Shown: positions 50,295-59,071, numbered from the stretch's first letter. The stretch: 64,000 bases of DNA from Candidatus Tiddalikarchaeum anstoanum (GCA_902385255.1 CABMEV010000011.1:1-64000); one strand, 5' to 3'. A program made the numbers and translations. Notes: generated from the letters alone by a model not told the origin.

Positions 50295-52478
50295 TTAAAT
50301 TCTTGCTTTTCTGATAAGCAGGCTGTTTGTTACAACAGTAACACTTGACAGGCTCATTGCTATTCCTGCAATTACAGGGTTTAATAATATCCCAAATGAA
50401 GGGTATAGTATGCCTCCTGCTAGGGGGATGCATAGTATATTGTAAAAGAATGCCCAGAATAAGTTCTGTCTTATCTTGTTGAATGTAATCTCTCCAAGGT
50501 GTAATGCTCTCACGACATCGAATACGCTGCTTTTAACCAATACGATATTTCCAGCTTCTATTGCCACGTCAGTGCCGCTTCCAAGCGCTATTCCTATGTC
50601 TGACTGCGTTAATGCCACTGCGTCATTTACTCCGTCGCCAACCATTATTACAGTACTGCCTTCTTTTTGCAGTCTCTTTATTGCTTCGCCTTTCTTGTCA
50701 GGCAAAACATGGGCGAGTACGTGGTTTATGCCGAGATTGTTAGCTACGGCTTTTGCGCTTCTCTCATTATCACCTGTTATCATATAAATAGTGTAGCCTG
50801 CTCTTTTCAGAACGGATATTGCTTCTTTGCTTTCGCTTTTTATCTCGTCGCTCACGCTTATTAGTCCGGCTATTTTTTTGTCAACCGCTACGTATATTAT
50901 AGTTTCACCTTTATGCTCCGCCGTCATTGCATCATTATCAATTATGGATGTGTCAGCATTATTAATCTGCATGAGTGCAGCGTTTCCGAGCGTAAGTTTC
51001 TGCGTCTTGTATAATGCTATTATTCCCATGCCTGGAACATTTTCAAAATGAGTTACGGTGAATAATTCTATTTTTTCTTCCTTGCATTTTTTAATTATGG
51101 CTTTTGCTATTGGGTGTTCGCTGTTATGCTCTAAGCTTCCTGCAATTCTAAGAATGTCGCCCTCGCTAAATCCTGCGTAGGAGTATACTTTGTTCACGAT
51201 AGGCTCCCCTTTTGTTAACGTGCCTGTCTTGTCGAATACTATAATTTTTGCCTTGTTTATTTTCTCGAGGCTTTCAGCGTCCTTGATTAAGATTCCGTTT
51301 TCTGCACCTTTTCCTGTTCCAACCATTATAGCAGTCGGCGTTGCAAGGCCAAGGGCGCACGGGCATGAGATGACTAGTACTGTTATGAATATCTTTGTTG
51401 CAAAGTATAATGATTGTCCAAGCACGAGCCATATTATTGCACTAAATAGTCCGGCTATTAATACGGAAGGGACGAATATTGAGCTTATCTTGTCTGCCAT
51501 TCTTTGAATTGGTGCTTTACTGGCCTGCGCTTCGCCAACCATCCTGACTATCTGGTTTAACAATGTCTCGCTGCCTATTTTTACGGCTTTGAATGTGAAT
51601 GTTCCGCTCTTGTTTATTGTGCCGCCGATGACTGAATCCCCTTTTTTCTTGTCTATAGGAAGGCTTTCTCCTGTTATCATTGATTCATCAATGCTGCTGT
51701 ATCCGTCAATTATTACTCCGTCAACAGGCAGTTTCTGCCCTGGCTTTATGATTATTAATTCTCCTTTTTTGATTTCTCCAATTTTGATTGTTATTTCTTT
51801 GCCGTTTCTTATCACGACTGCTTTTGACGGCTGAAGTTCTAATAATTTTTTGATTGCGTCTCCGCTTCTTCTTTTGGCAACGGCTTCGAAGTATTCTCCA
51901 AGCGCTATGAAGAATAATAATAAGCCTGCAGTTTCGAAATAAGATTCCTCTGATAATTTCAAGAATATGTTGAGGACGCTGTAAATGTATGCAGCCCCTG
52001 TTCCTAACGCAACAAGAGTTTCCATGCTTGCACTTTTTGCCTTGACTACTGAATTGAACCCGTTTATGTAAAAGTTTCTGTTAAATGCCACTATAAATGT
52101 TGCGAGTATTAGTTGAAGGTAGGAGTTTGTCAAGAAGTCTGGCAGTTTAAGGCCAAGCATTGGACCCATTGTTATTACTGCAAGGGGTATTGCGAGTATG
52201 CCTGTATAGATGAGGCTTTGCTGCATTTTTTGAATGTTATCTTCGTGCATATGCATGTGGTCTTCATTGGACATCTCTTGCATTACGTGATATCCCAAAC
52301 TTGTTATTATTTCATATGCTTTTTTCAGGTCAGCTTCATTGTTATATTCTATTATTGCATTATCTCCTGCGAAGTTAACATTTATTTTGATGCCGCTGCC
52401 TAATTTGTTTATTGATTTTTCTATGTTTAATGCGCAGCTTGCACAGTGCATTCCGCTTATTTTCACATTAATTTTCAT
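50295..52478 (-). CDS. copA: Copper-transporting P-type ATPase
   Basis: The 727-residue P1B-type ATPase has an N-terminal HMA domain with GMHCASC, a His/Met-rich linker (DHMHMHED), eight membrane helices, the metal-site CPC (ISCPCALGLATPTA) and phosphorylation DKTGTLTKGEP. The HP motif (EHPIAKAI) and hinge GDGVNDAVALTQSDIGIALGSG follow. CPC with Cys-Cys HMA indicates Cu(I) export. The start is 3 nt after the membrane-protein gene, in one unit divergent from the HTH-IscS unit. Confidence 0.95.
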   Translation of the reverse strand: MKINVKISGMHCASCALNIEKSINKLGSGIKINVNFAGDNAIIEYNNEADLKKAYEIITSLGYHVMQEMSNEDHMHMHEDNIQKMQQSLIYTGILAIPLAVITMGPMLGLKLPDFLTNSYLQLILATFIVAFNRNFYINGFNSVVKAKSASMETLVALGTGAAYIYSVLNIFLKLSEESYFETAGLLLFFIALGEYFEAVAKRRSGDAIKKLLELQPSKAVVIRNGKEITIKIGEIKKGELIIIKPGQKLPVDGVIIDGYSSIDESMITGESLPIDKKKGDSVIGGTINKSGTFTFKAVKIGSETLLNQIVRMVGEAQASKAPIQRMADKISSIFVPSVLIAGLFSAIIWLVLGQSLYFATKIFITVLVISCPCALGLATPTAIMVGTGKGAENGILIKDAESLEKINKAKIIVFDKTGTLTKGEPIVNKVYSYAGFSEGDILRIAGSLEHNSEHPIAKAIIKKCKEEKIELFTVTHFENVPGMGIIALYKTQKLTLGNAALMQINNADTSIIDNDAMTAEHKGETIIYVAVDKKIAGLISVSDEIKSESKEAISVLKRAGYTIYMITGDNERSAKAVANNLGINHVLAHVLPDKKGEAIKRLQKEGSTVIMVGDGVNDAVALTQSDIGIALGSGTDVAIEAGNIVLVKSSVFDVVRALHLGEITFNKIRQNLFWAFFYNILCIPLAGGILYPSFGILLNPVIAGIAMSLSSVTVVTNSLLIRKARI

Positions 52479-52481
52479 AGT

Positions 52482-53132
52482 TTAGCCTTGTATTATATTC
52501 GCTTCATACGTATTAAATATGTCTAAATTCAGTATTTCACTTGTAGATGTCATATTGGTTTCGTACTGTATTTGAAAAATATTCGGGGATACGAAATAAA
52601 CATTATCCACGCCGTTAATTGCTTTTAATTCATCCATTATTAAAGACGCGTGGCCGGAGCATGGAATCTCGACTTTTAATGTTATATTTTGAGCATTAAC
52701 CAAATAGCCTGCTTTTACGCTGTTAATATTGGCTGCAAAGGGGAATACGACATTGAACATCAAAAAGTTGACTAAAATCGTTATTGAATACAATATTGCA
52801 AGGTATTTCCATGAGCTTTTAATCCCGGCAAAGGACAGTGAATCATTTCTTTTCAGGTATAATGCTGCGGATAGTGTTGCAAACCCGAATGATATTATTA
52901 TCAGGCTGTTAAAGAATATTGGCGATGACATTATTGGCTTTAGGAGAGCTGTGGCGGTAGTTATGCCCAGAATGCTGAAAATTAGGAAAGCTATGCATCC
53001 AGTGTGGGGAAGGAGCCCGTAAAGTACTCCTTCAATTATTCCTGCCTTTTTATGCAGTTTTACTTTTTTATTATTGCAGCAGGCTGGTTTTTTTTTCATC
53101 CACATATTATAGCTATTCATTCTTATAAACAT
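52482..53132 (-). CDS. Membrane protein with degenerate HMA-like C-terminal domain
   Basis: The protein has up to 216 residues. After a Lys/Cys-rich N-terminus (KKKPACCNNKKVKLHKK) there are about four transmembrane helices (GVLYGLLPHTGCIAFLIFSILG, SPIFFNSLIIISFGFATLSAAL, YLAILYSITILVNFLMFNVV). The C-terminal ~65 residues (ITLKVEIPCSGHASLIMDELKAINGVDNVYF) look like an HMA metal-binding fold with PCSGH instead of CxxC. It probably works with CopA in metal delivery. Start alternatives at 53120 or later ATGs (MWMKKK) remain open. Confidence 0.7.
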   Translation of the reverse strand: MFIRMNSYNMWMKKKPACCNNKKVKLHKKAGIIEGVLYGLLPHTGCIAFLIFSILGITTATALLKPIMSSPIFFNSLIIISFGFATLSAALYLKRNDSLSFAGIKSSWKYLAILYSITILVNFLMFNVVFPFAANINSVKAGYLVNAQNITLKVEIPCSGHASLIMDELKAINGVDNVYFVSPNIFQIQYETNMTSTSEILNLDIFNTYEANIIQG

Positions 53133-53142
53133 TGCTCAAAAA

Positions 53143-53166
53143 GTTTATAATTAACGATTGTTAATT
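53143..53166. promoter_or_regulatory. Operator-like inverted repeat overlapping a shared TATA box
   Basis: GTTTATAA (53143-53150) is placed about 27 nt from the regulator ATG and, read on the other strand, a similar distance from an ATG of the membrane/copA unit. AATTAAC-GATT-GTTAATT (53149-53166), with perfect 7-bp arms, overlaps its edge. Binding here would block both promoters, so it is a candidate autoregulatory site for the adjacent HTH protein. Confidence 0.5.
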
Positions 53167-53176
53167 TTAAGCTGTT

Positions 53177-53479
53177 ATGTTTAGGACTCATTGCGAGAAA
53201 GCATTATGGAAGACTCTGCCTTCTATCAGAAGGGAATTAGTGTCATACTTGGTTAAGGATAAGGGGATTGAAAGGAAAAAAGTTGCCAGGATAATGGGTC
53301 TTACAGAGCCTGCGCTCTGCCAGTATTTGAAAAACAAGAGGGGAAGTGTTAGATTCTCAAAAGAGCAGAAAAAGGCGATAATGAAAGTTGGGGAGGAATT
53401 GTCAAAAGAGAAAATTGGGAAAAATGTTTTCATGAACAGGATTTGCGATTTGTGCAAAATTATGAGGATGGGATGCTAG
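53177..53479 (+). CDS. HTH transcriptional regulator with cysteine tail
   Basis: The 100-residue protein contains a helix-turn-helix (LVKDKGIERKKVARIMGLTEPALCQYLKNKRGSVRF) of the archaeal COG2522-like type. The C-terminal CDLCKIMRMGC, together with an early Cys (THCEKAL), could bind an Fe-S cluster or copper. The stop is directly followed by the iscS ATG (TAGATG) and the gene is divergent from the copA unit. It likely senses Fe-S status or copper and controls both operons; the ligand is inferred. Confidence 0.8.
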   Translation: MFRTHCEKALWKTLPSIRRELVSYLVKDKGIERKKVARIMGLTEPALCQYLKNKRGSVRFSKEQKKAIMKVGEELSKEKIGKNVFMNRICDLCKIMRMGC

Positions 53480-54622
53480 ATGGAAGTTTACCTGGATAAC
53501 GGGGCGTCGACAAAAACAGATATTAAAGTAGTCAAGGCTATGAATCCTTATTTTACAAAGTATTATGGCAATGCGTCATCAGCCCACAGTTTCGGTTTGG
53601 CTGCAAGAAAAGCGGTTGAAAAAAGCAGGAGTATAATTTCTAAAAAAATAGGTGCAGAACCCAATGAGTTAATATTCACTTCAGGAGGGACGGAATCGGA
53701 CAATGCCGCAATTATAGGCGCTGCATTAGCAAATATTGACAAGGGGAATCATATAATTTCATCGAATATAGAGCATCCTGCAGTAATGAATACGTTAAAA
53801 TATCTGGAATCAAAAGGTTTCAAAGTTTCGTATCTTAATGTTGATAGTGACGGATTAGTTAATATTAAGGAGCTTGAATCCGCCATTACGAATAAGACTA
53901 TCCTGATTACTATTATGCATGCGAATAATGAAATAGGGTCAGTGCAGGATATTCAGAAAATAGGCAGGATTGCACGAAGCCGCGGAGTATTATTTCATAC
54001 CGACTCTGTGCAGTCATTCACGAAGGAGGAGATTGATGTTAAAAAACAATTTATTGACCTTGCAAGTTTTTCCAGCCATAAAATACACGGACCTAAAGGA
54101 GTAGGTGCGATGTTTATACGAAAAGGGGTGAATATACTTCCTTTGCTGCATGGCGGAGGCCACGAGTTCAATAAAAGGGCCGGGACTGAGAATGTGTCTG
54201 GAATAGTCGGCTTTGCTAAAGCTGTTGAATTATCCAATGAGAAATATAATACGATTATGAGGAGATTAAGGGATTACGCAATTAATAATATTTTAAAAAT
54301 TAAAAACAGCAGGTTAAACGGTTCTTTTGAAAAAAGGCTGGTTAATAATATTAATGTTTCATTCAAGGGCATAGAGGGAGAAGCAGTATTATCTAGGCTT
54401 GATAACGCGGGAATAATGGTCAGCACTGGCTCTGCGTGTTCTTCTAAGAGCCTTGAGCTAAGCCATGTGCTTAAAGCGATTAATGTGCCTTCGGATTATA
54501 TTCAGGGTTCGATAAGGGTTACGCTCTCCAGGTTTACTTCAAAGAAAGAGATTGATTATTTCATTAATGTTTTGCAAAAAGTTGTGAAAGAGTTGTCGGA
54601 GATGAGTCCTTATGGAGTATAA
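53480..54622 (+). CDS. iscS: Cysteine desulfurase (IscS/NifS family)
   Basis: The 380-residue PLP enzyme delivers sulfur for Fe-S cluster assembly. MEVYLDNGASTKTDIKVVKAM, the GGTESDNAAI substrate loop, LITIMHANNEIGSVQDI and HTDSVQSF are conserved. SFSSHKIHGPKGVG carries the PLP lysine, and STGSACSSKSLELSHVL the persulfide cysteine. Its 3' end overlaps iscU by 11 nt. It follows the Cys-tailed HTH gene with no gap. Confidence 0.95.
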   Translation: MEVYLDNGASTKTDIKVVKAMNPYFTKYYGNASSAHSFGLAARKAVEKSRSIISKKIGAEPNELIFTSGGTESDNAAIIGAALANIDKGNHIISSNIEHPAVMNTLKYLESKGFKVSYLNVDSDGLVNIKELESAITNKTILITIMHANNEIGSVQDIQKIGRIARSRGVLFHTDSVQSFTKEEIDVKKQFIDLASFSSHKIHGPKGVGAMFIRKGVNILPLLHGGGHEFNKRAGTENVSGIVGFAKAVELSNEKYNTIMRRLRDYAINNILKIKNSRLNGSFEKRLVNNINVSFKGIEGEAVLSRLDNAGIMVSTGSACSSKSLELSHVLKAINVPSDYIQGSIRVTLSRFTSKKEIDYFINVLQKVVKELSEMSPYGV

Positions 54623-54995
54623 TAAGAAGGTTATGAATTTATTTAATCACCCGAAAAACGTCGGCGAGGTTGTTGGTGCGAGCGGTGTCGGACAGGTTGG
54701 AAACCCAGTTTGCGGTGATGTTATGAGAATCTCGATAAAAGTCAAGGATGACCGGATTATTGATATAAAATTTAAGACTATGGGTTGCGTTGCTGCAATA
54801 GCTACGTCCAGTATGGTTACAGAGATGGTTAAAGGAAAGACGATAAAGTATGCTCTTAAGGTTACGAATCTTGATGTTGCAAAAGAATTAGGCGGGCTTC
54901 CTCTTATTAAGATGCATTGTTCCAACTTAGCTGCTGATGCGCTTAAAGAGGCAGTAAAGGATTATCAAAGCAGGAAAGTAAAAATTGATAAATAA
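54612..54995 (+). CDS. iscU: Fe-S cluster scaffold IscU
   Basis: The 127-residue IscU-type scaffold has all three cluster-binding cysteines in standard context: NPVCGDVMRI, FKTMGCVAAIATSS and KMHCSNLAADAL. The start MEYNKKVMNLFNHPKNVGEV is typical. It receives sulfur from IscS, encoded directly upstream with an 11-nt overlap. No HscA/HscB or ferredoxin genes are adjacent. Confidence 0.95.
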   Translation: MEYNKKVMNLFNHPKNVGEVVGASGVGQVGNPVCGDVMRISIKVKDDRIIDIKFKTMGCVAAIATSSMVTEMVKGKTIKYALKVTNLDVAKELGGLPLIKMHCSNLAADALKEAVKDYQSRKVKIDK

Positions 54996-55017
54996 ACATT
55001 AATTTGCTATTTTAAAC

Positions 55018-55914
55018 ATGGCAGTTTATGATTTTCTAATAATTGGCGGAGGACCTGGTGGTTTATCAGCGTCTATTTATGCCAGCAGGTTTAGGATGAA
55101 TGCTGCTGTCATAACCGAACAATTTGGTGGAGTAATTGTTAATACGCATATTATTGAGAATTATCCTGGATTCTATAACGGTACAGGTATGGAGTTAATG
55201 GCTGTGTTTAAGAAGCAGGTTGAGTTTTACAAAGTGCCGATTATTGAAGAGAGAGTTTTGAATATTTCAAGAGATAATTCTTTGTTTATAGTCAAGACTG
55301 CGGCTAATTCGTATCAGGCAAAAAGTGTCTTAATCGCCACAGGTACGAGCTGGCGCAAATTGGATGTCAAAGGCGCCAAAGAGTTTGAGCATAAAGGTGT
55401 TTCTTACTGCGCATTATGTGATGCTCCGCTTTTCAAGGATAAGGTTGTCGGGGTAGTGGGTGGAAGTGATAGTGCTGCGAAAGAGGCTTTATTGCTGTCT
55501 GAGTATGCCAAGAAAGTCTACATAATCTATCGCGGTGAGAATGTAAGGGCGGAGCCTATTAATGCTGAAAGGGTTAGGAAGAATAAGAAGATAGAGATAA
55601 TAACTAAAACGAACGTTGTCGAAGTCAAGGGCGATGATGTTATTAGAGAGGTAGTTTTCGATACGGGTAAAAGCCTGAAGCTTAACGGGTTATTCATAGA
55701 GATAGGCAGCATTCCTAACAGTTTATTATTGAAGGATCTTGGAGTCAAGGTTGATGACAAGGACCAGATAGTAATAGGTGATGATATGCAGACTAATATT
55801 CCTGGGGTTTTTGCCGCAGGGGATGTTACAATTAATCCTTTCAAGCAGGTAATTACTGCCGCTTATCAGGGTTCTAAGGCTGCGAACAGCGCTTACCAGT
55901 ACTTAAAGAGATAA
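55018..55914 (+). CDS. trxB: Thioredoxin reductase-like flavoprotein
   Basis: The 298-residue protein has N-terminal FAD-binding LIIGGGPGGLSASIYASR, the redox-active SYCALCDAPLF (CALC) and a second nucleotide-binding VVGVVGGSDSAAKEALLLSE. A C-terminal FAD motif, GVFAAGDVTINPFKQVITAAYQGSKAA, completes the thioredoxin reductase fold. It may use NADPH or another donor to reduce thioredoxin-like partners. It lies 22 nt after iscU and may be part of that operon. Confidence 0.93.
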   Translation: MAVYDFLIIGGGPGGLSASIYASRFRMNAAVITEQFGGVIVNTHIIENYPGFYNGTGMELMAVFKKQVEFYKVPIIEERVLNISRDNSLFIVKTAANSYQAKSVLIATGTSWRKLDVKGAKEFEHKGVSYCALCDAPLFKDKVVGVVGGSDSAAKEALLLSEYAKKVYIIYRGENVRAEPINAERVRKNKKIEIITKTNVVEVKGDDVIREVVFDTGKSLKLNGLFIEIGSIPNSLLLKDLGVKVDDKDQIVIGDDMQTNIPGVFAAGDVTINPFKQVITAAYQGSKAANSAYQYLKR

Positions 55915-55916
55915 GT

Positions 55917-56933
55917 TTAAGGCATGAATTGCAAGCCTAGCTCTTTAAGTGTGTCTATGTGTTTTTCGAAATATTCTCTTGCAGGCTTAAACAGGATTAT
56001 TAATTCTTTTGTTAAAGCGTTCTTTAAATCCAAGGGGTGTAATTTTTTTGACTGGAATACTTTTTCCAGTTCTGCATAATTAGTGAATTCTATGTCTCCT
56101 CCGAACTTTGCCGGCCTCTCTATTTTCATCTTTCCTCTTATTGGGAATATTATTCTCTGGCAAAGCTGCAGTATAGGATTATCTTTAATATCTCCTTCTG
56201 GGCAGTAAGAATTTCTTATCTTGTCAGTGACTGATTTTTCAGAGTCATACACTTTTATGATAGAATCAGGTATTGATGAACTCATCTTTACTTCAGGTCC
56301 TTTGAGCGAGCATATTAAAGGCAGCATTAATTCAGTTCTGGGTTTATAGCCTATTTTAGGCAGATATTCTCTTGCGAGCGCCATTATATGCCTTTGGTCA
56401 ACTCCGCCCCATTGCATATCAACTTCCAAGTATTGTTCATCAAGAGCCTGCATTATTGGATAGATTAGTTCTGAAACTTTCGGGTCTTTCATTCGTGTAA
56501 CTTCACTTGCCGCCCTTGTTGCCCTCGTTATTGTTACCATCGTGCTTATCTTAAGGAGGTCTAATTCGTAATTCTTGCTTAACTGGTAGCTTGAACCTGT
56601 TATGAAATTAGGTTTTTCACTCCATGGAAGGGCGAGTTCTATGCATTTCTTAGTGAACTCTGCTCTCTTATCTATCTGCTCCCAGGGCGCTTTCTGGTCG
56701 TCCAGTGCAGCGTGAATATCAGCTATTAAGATTACAGGCTTCACTCCTGCTTTTTGCAGGTCGAATATTTTAGATAATGACATGGCATGGCCCATATGAA
56801 GGGCTCCTGTCGGTGCTCTTCCCCAGTAAGCTTTTATTGCTTTGCCTGAGTCTATTTTCTGCCTTAATTCGTCCTCGCCGATTATTTCAATAGTATTTTT
56901 TTTGATTAATTCTAGTTTTTGATCAGTATTCAT
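55917..56933 (-). CDS. tyrS: Tyrosyl-tRNA synthetase
   Basis: The 338-residue class I synthetase of archaeal/eukaryotic type charges tRNA-Tyr. AYWGRAPTGALHMGHAMSLSKIFDLQKAG contains the HIGH-equivalent HMGH, YPIMQALDEQYLEVDMQWGGVDQRHIMALAREYLP binds tyrosine, and EVKMSSSIPDS is the KMSKS-equivalent. The length is typical. The stop lies 2 nt from the convergent trxB stop. Confidence 0.95.
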   Translation of the reverse strand: MNTDQKLELIKKNTIEIIGEDELRQKIDSGKAIKAYWGRAPTGALHMGHAMSLSKIFDLQKAGVKPVILIADIHAALDDQKAPWEQIDKRAEFTKKCIELALPWSEKPNFITGSSYQLSKNYELDLLKISTMVTITRATRAASEVTRMKDPKVSELIYPIMQALDEQYLEVDMQWGGVDQRHIMALAREYLPKIGYKPRTELMLPLICSLKGPEVKMSSSIPDSIIKVYDSEKSVTDKIRNSYCPEGDIKDNPILQLCQRIIFPIRGKMKIERPAKFGGDIEFTNYAELEKVFQSKKLHPLDLKNALTKELIILFKPAREYFEKHIDTLKELGLQFMP

Positions 56934-57008
56934 GAATAGATTGAAAACTGGCTGATATTTATTAAGCTTTAGTACTATTTTTAAATATTGAATAAGTAGT
57001 ATATTCTT

Positions 57009-57209
57009 ATGTTTGAGACTGTTTTGCTGGCTAGGCTGTTTGGTTTGCCTCTCATCGTATACGGCGGATTATTCACATTCCTTCTTTTCACTACTACTTT
57101 AATTTTAGGAATCAGGCACGCACCTATTAAGATTCATGCTGCTTTCGCAATTGCGTCAATGGTTATAGGATTAATCCACGGCACATTAGCCATAATCGCT
57201 TTTATTTGA
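57009..57209 (+). CDS. Small two-helix membrane protein
   Basis: The 66-residue protein has two hydrophobic helices (LIVYGGLFTFLLFTTTLILGI and HAAFAIASMVIGLIHGTLAIIAFI) with three histidines (RHAPIKIHAAF and GLIHG) at positions that could bind a metal or heme. No family is assigned with confidence. TTTTTAAATA lies 27 nt before the ATG. Its end overlaps the convergent ogg2 gene by 8 nt. Confidence 0.55.
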   Translation: MFETVLLARLFGLPLIVYGGLFTFLLFTTTLILGIRHAPIKIHAAFAIASMVIGLIHGTLAIIAFI

Positions 57210-57831
57210 GCACTTCCCCTGCTTTCATATACCACATGTAAAGGTCCAGTTCTGCGCAGCTCATATTCATTTCTTTCGCCAATTTCTGGAATATCTTCTC
57301 AATTTCAAAGTAGTTCTTCTTAGTTAATGGTTTTGGGACTTTGGTTATGTAATTATTTTCGTATAATAAGTTGAGTATGTGGCGGTCCAGTATTGAGACA
57401 TTCTTGAATCCGACGTTGCGGAGGAAGTGCGATGCTTCCTTATATCCTAATCCTTTCACGTTCTTTACAAGCCATTCGCGCATCATAAACTCATCCTTAA
57501 ACTGTGACAAAATGGTTTTAATATTTTTAAATTGTCTTGCTTCGATTATGAATCTGGATTTGTTGTTGTGGAACCTGTGCTTGTTTCTCTGAATGCATTT
57601 GCTGATATCTTCGCGGTTTAAATTGCAGAATCCTTTAGGCCCTAGTTCTTTCTGGATGGCTAGTGCAGTCCTTGCTTTGGAATTCGCAGTTAGTATGCAG
57701 AAGCATAATTCGCTGAACCAGTCATCATTATTTTTTTTCCCTAACTCTTCAAACTCTTTCAGCCTAGTATCTACTGTTTTTTTTATAACTGTCCTCTTTA
57801 AGTCATTAATATCCGAAACTAGTTTATTCAT
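57202..57831 (-). CDS. ogg: 8-oxoguanine DNA glycosylase/lyase (Ogg2)
   Basis: The 209-residue helix-hairpin-helix DNA glycosylase has LCFCILTANSKARTALAIQKEL at the N-terminal half, LVKNVKGLGYKEASHFLRNVGFKNVSILDRHIL with the catalytic lysine (GYKEASH) and aspartate (LDRH), and a short C-terminal domain. These match the archaeal Ogg2 family that removes 8-oxoguanine. It is the last gene of a repair operon with nth. Confidence 0.92.
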   Translation of the reverse strand: MNKLVSDINDLKRTVIKKTVDTRLKEFEELGKKNNDDWFSELCFCILTANSKARTALAIQKELGPKGFCNLNREDISKCIQRNKHRFHNNKSRFIIEARQFKNIKTILSQFKDEFMMREWLVKNVKGLGYKEASHFLRNVGFKNVSILDRHILNLLYENNYITKVPKPLTKKNYFEIEKIFQKLAKEMNMSCAELDLYMWYMKAGEVLK

Positions 57832-57838
57832 AATTTTT

Positions 57839-58120
57839 TCAGTTTAATTCTATGACTGAATCATCCGTTAATATATTTGTTATGCTTGTTCTTTTATTAT
57901 TTACCTTCACGAAAGGTTCTGGTATTGACGCGTTTACTATATATTCCTGGTATAATTCTATTAAGTGCTGCAATAATACTCTCAGTTTTCCCTGCACTGT
58001 TTCGTCAATTGCGCATGCTGCTATTTGTGCAATGTTCAATCCTTTCGGAACCCTGAATTTTCTGTATTTGAAGTCCGCGATTATTGAGGGTTTCCCGTCG
58101 CTTTTATCAATGACGTTCAT
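57839..58120 (-). CDS. Hypothetical protein between two DNA glycosylase genes
   Basis: The ATG at 58120 (MNVIDKSDGKPS) is chosen over 58150 because an AAGGTGA SD lies 7 nt before it and overlap with nth is avoided. The 93-residue protein contains PSIIADFKYRKFRVPKGLNIAQIAACAIDETVQGKLRVLLQHLIELYQEYIV and a beta-rich C-terminus. No family is recognised. Its placement, 7 nt after nth and 7 nt before ogg2, suggests a repair-linked accessory role. Confidence 0.6.
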   Translation of the reverse strand: MNVIDKSDGKPSIIADFKYRKFRVPKGLNIAQIAACAIDETVQGKLRVLLQHLIELYQEYIVNASIPEPFVKVNNKRTSITNILTDDSVIELN

Positions 58121-58127
58121 GAAAATT

Positions 58128-58784
58128 TCACCTTTTTGTCTTAACACCAACCCTGTTGCAGTACTTTCTTATAAAACACGCGCTGCAGTGCGGCGAGACT
58201 GGCGTGCATATGTTTTGTCCGAAGGGAACGAATAAATAATTTATTTTTTTCCAGTACTTCACCAAAACTTTGCGTCTCAGTTCTTTTTCAGTCTCTTCCG
58301 GATTACTTGTCTTAACGTAGCCTAACCTGTTCATTATTGTATGGACGTGCGTGTCAACTCCAATTGCATCGAGTCCGAAGGCGATTGCTGAGACGATATT
58401 CGCCGTTTTTCTGCCTACGCCGGGAAGCTTCACCAGGGAGTCAACGTCTTTTGGTATCTTATTGTTAAATTCATCTTTGAGGAGTTTAGGCAGTTCTTTA
58501 AGGTGTCTTGCCTTGGTTTTGTAAAAATTGACGGGCTTGATTAATTGTTCAAGTTTGGACAGGCTAATTTTTTCCAAAGAGTTCAAACTCTTAACATGCT
58601 TAAACAAAATGTTGCAGACTTTCTCTGTCAGGCTGTCTTTTGTTCTCGCAGACAAAATGGTTGACACAAGGATGAAAAAAGGATTCCTGTAATTCTCGCT
58701 GACTGATTCAATAAGAGGGGGATTAAATTCTTTAACGTGGTTACTTAATATTCTGATAATTATTGAAATATTCACTTTCTTCAT
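58128..58784 (-). CDS. nth: Endonuclease III
   Basis: The 218-residue base-excision repair enzyme acts on oxidised pyrimidines. LVSTILSARTKDSLTEKVC, LPGVGRKTANIVSAIAFG (HhH with catalytic Lys) and VDTHVHTIMNRLGY (catalytic Asp) are present. The C-terminal CTPVSPHCSACFIRKYC has the C-x6-C-x2-C-x5-C spacing of the [4Fe-4S] cluster. It overlaps the wHTH gene in front by 4 nt. Confidence 0.95.
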   Translation of the reverse strand: MKKVNISIIIRILSNHVKEFNPPLIESVSENYRNPFFILVSTILSARTKDSLTEKVCNILFKHVKSLNSLEKISLSKLEQLIKPVNFYKTKARHLKELPKLLKDEFNNKIPKDVDSLVKLPGVGRKTANIVSAIAFGLDAIGVDTHVHTIMNRLGYVKTSNPEETEKELRRKVLVKYWKKINYLFVPFGQNICTPVSPHCSACFIRKYCNRVGVKTKR

Positions 58785-59071
58785 AAGTAATAATTGCTGG
58801 TTTTGATTAACTCTTTTCCTCTTTTAGTAATTAACACTCTGTCTTTTTTAATCTCGATTAATCCAGCTTCCAAATAAGTTCTTATTGTATTCGTAGAGTC
58901 TTGAAATATGAAGTCTTCTTCGTAGCACTCAGTTAAGTATGTAGTAATCTCGCTGGGAGAGGCCATACCATTATTTTCTTTTAAGACCTGCAGGAATCTT
59001 ATGGAACCCCAGCTTGTTATGTTTAATCTGTCATTTCGTGACAGCGCGTTTATCACATCTGTTAAACTCAT
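58781..59071 (-). CDS. Winged-helix-like protein heading the repair operon
   Basis: The 96-residue protein has a likely winged-helix fold: WGSIRFLQVLKENNGMASPSEITTYL, then NTIRTYLEAGLIEIKKDRVLITKRGKELIKT with a wing and a terminal helix. It could be a DNA-binding regulator. It is first in the operon wHTH-nth-orphan-ogg2, leaderless behind ATTTAAAATC, and its stop overlaps the nth start by 4 nt. Confidence 0.7.
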   Translation of the reverse strand: MSLTDVINALSRNDRLNITSWGSIRFLQVLKENNGMASPSEITTYLTECYEEDFIFQDSTNTIRTYLEAGLIEIKKDRVLITKRGKELIKTSNYYL

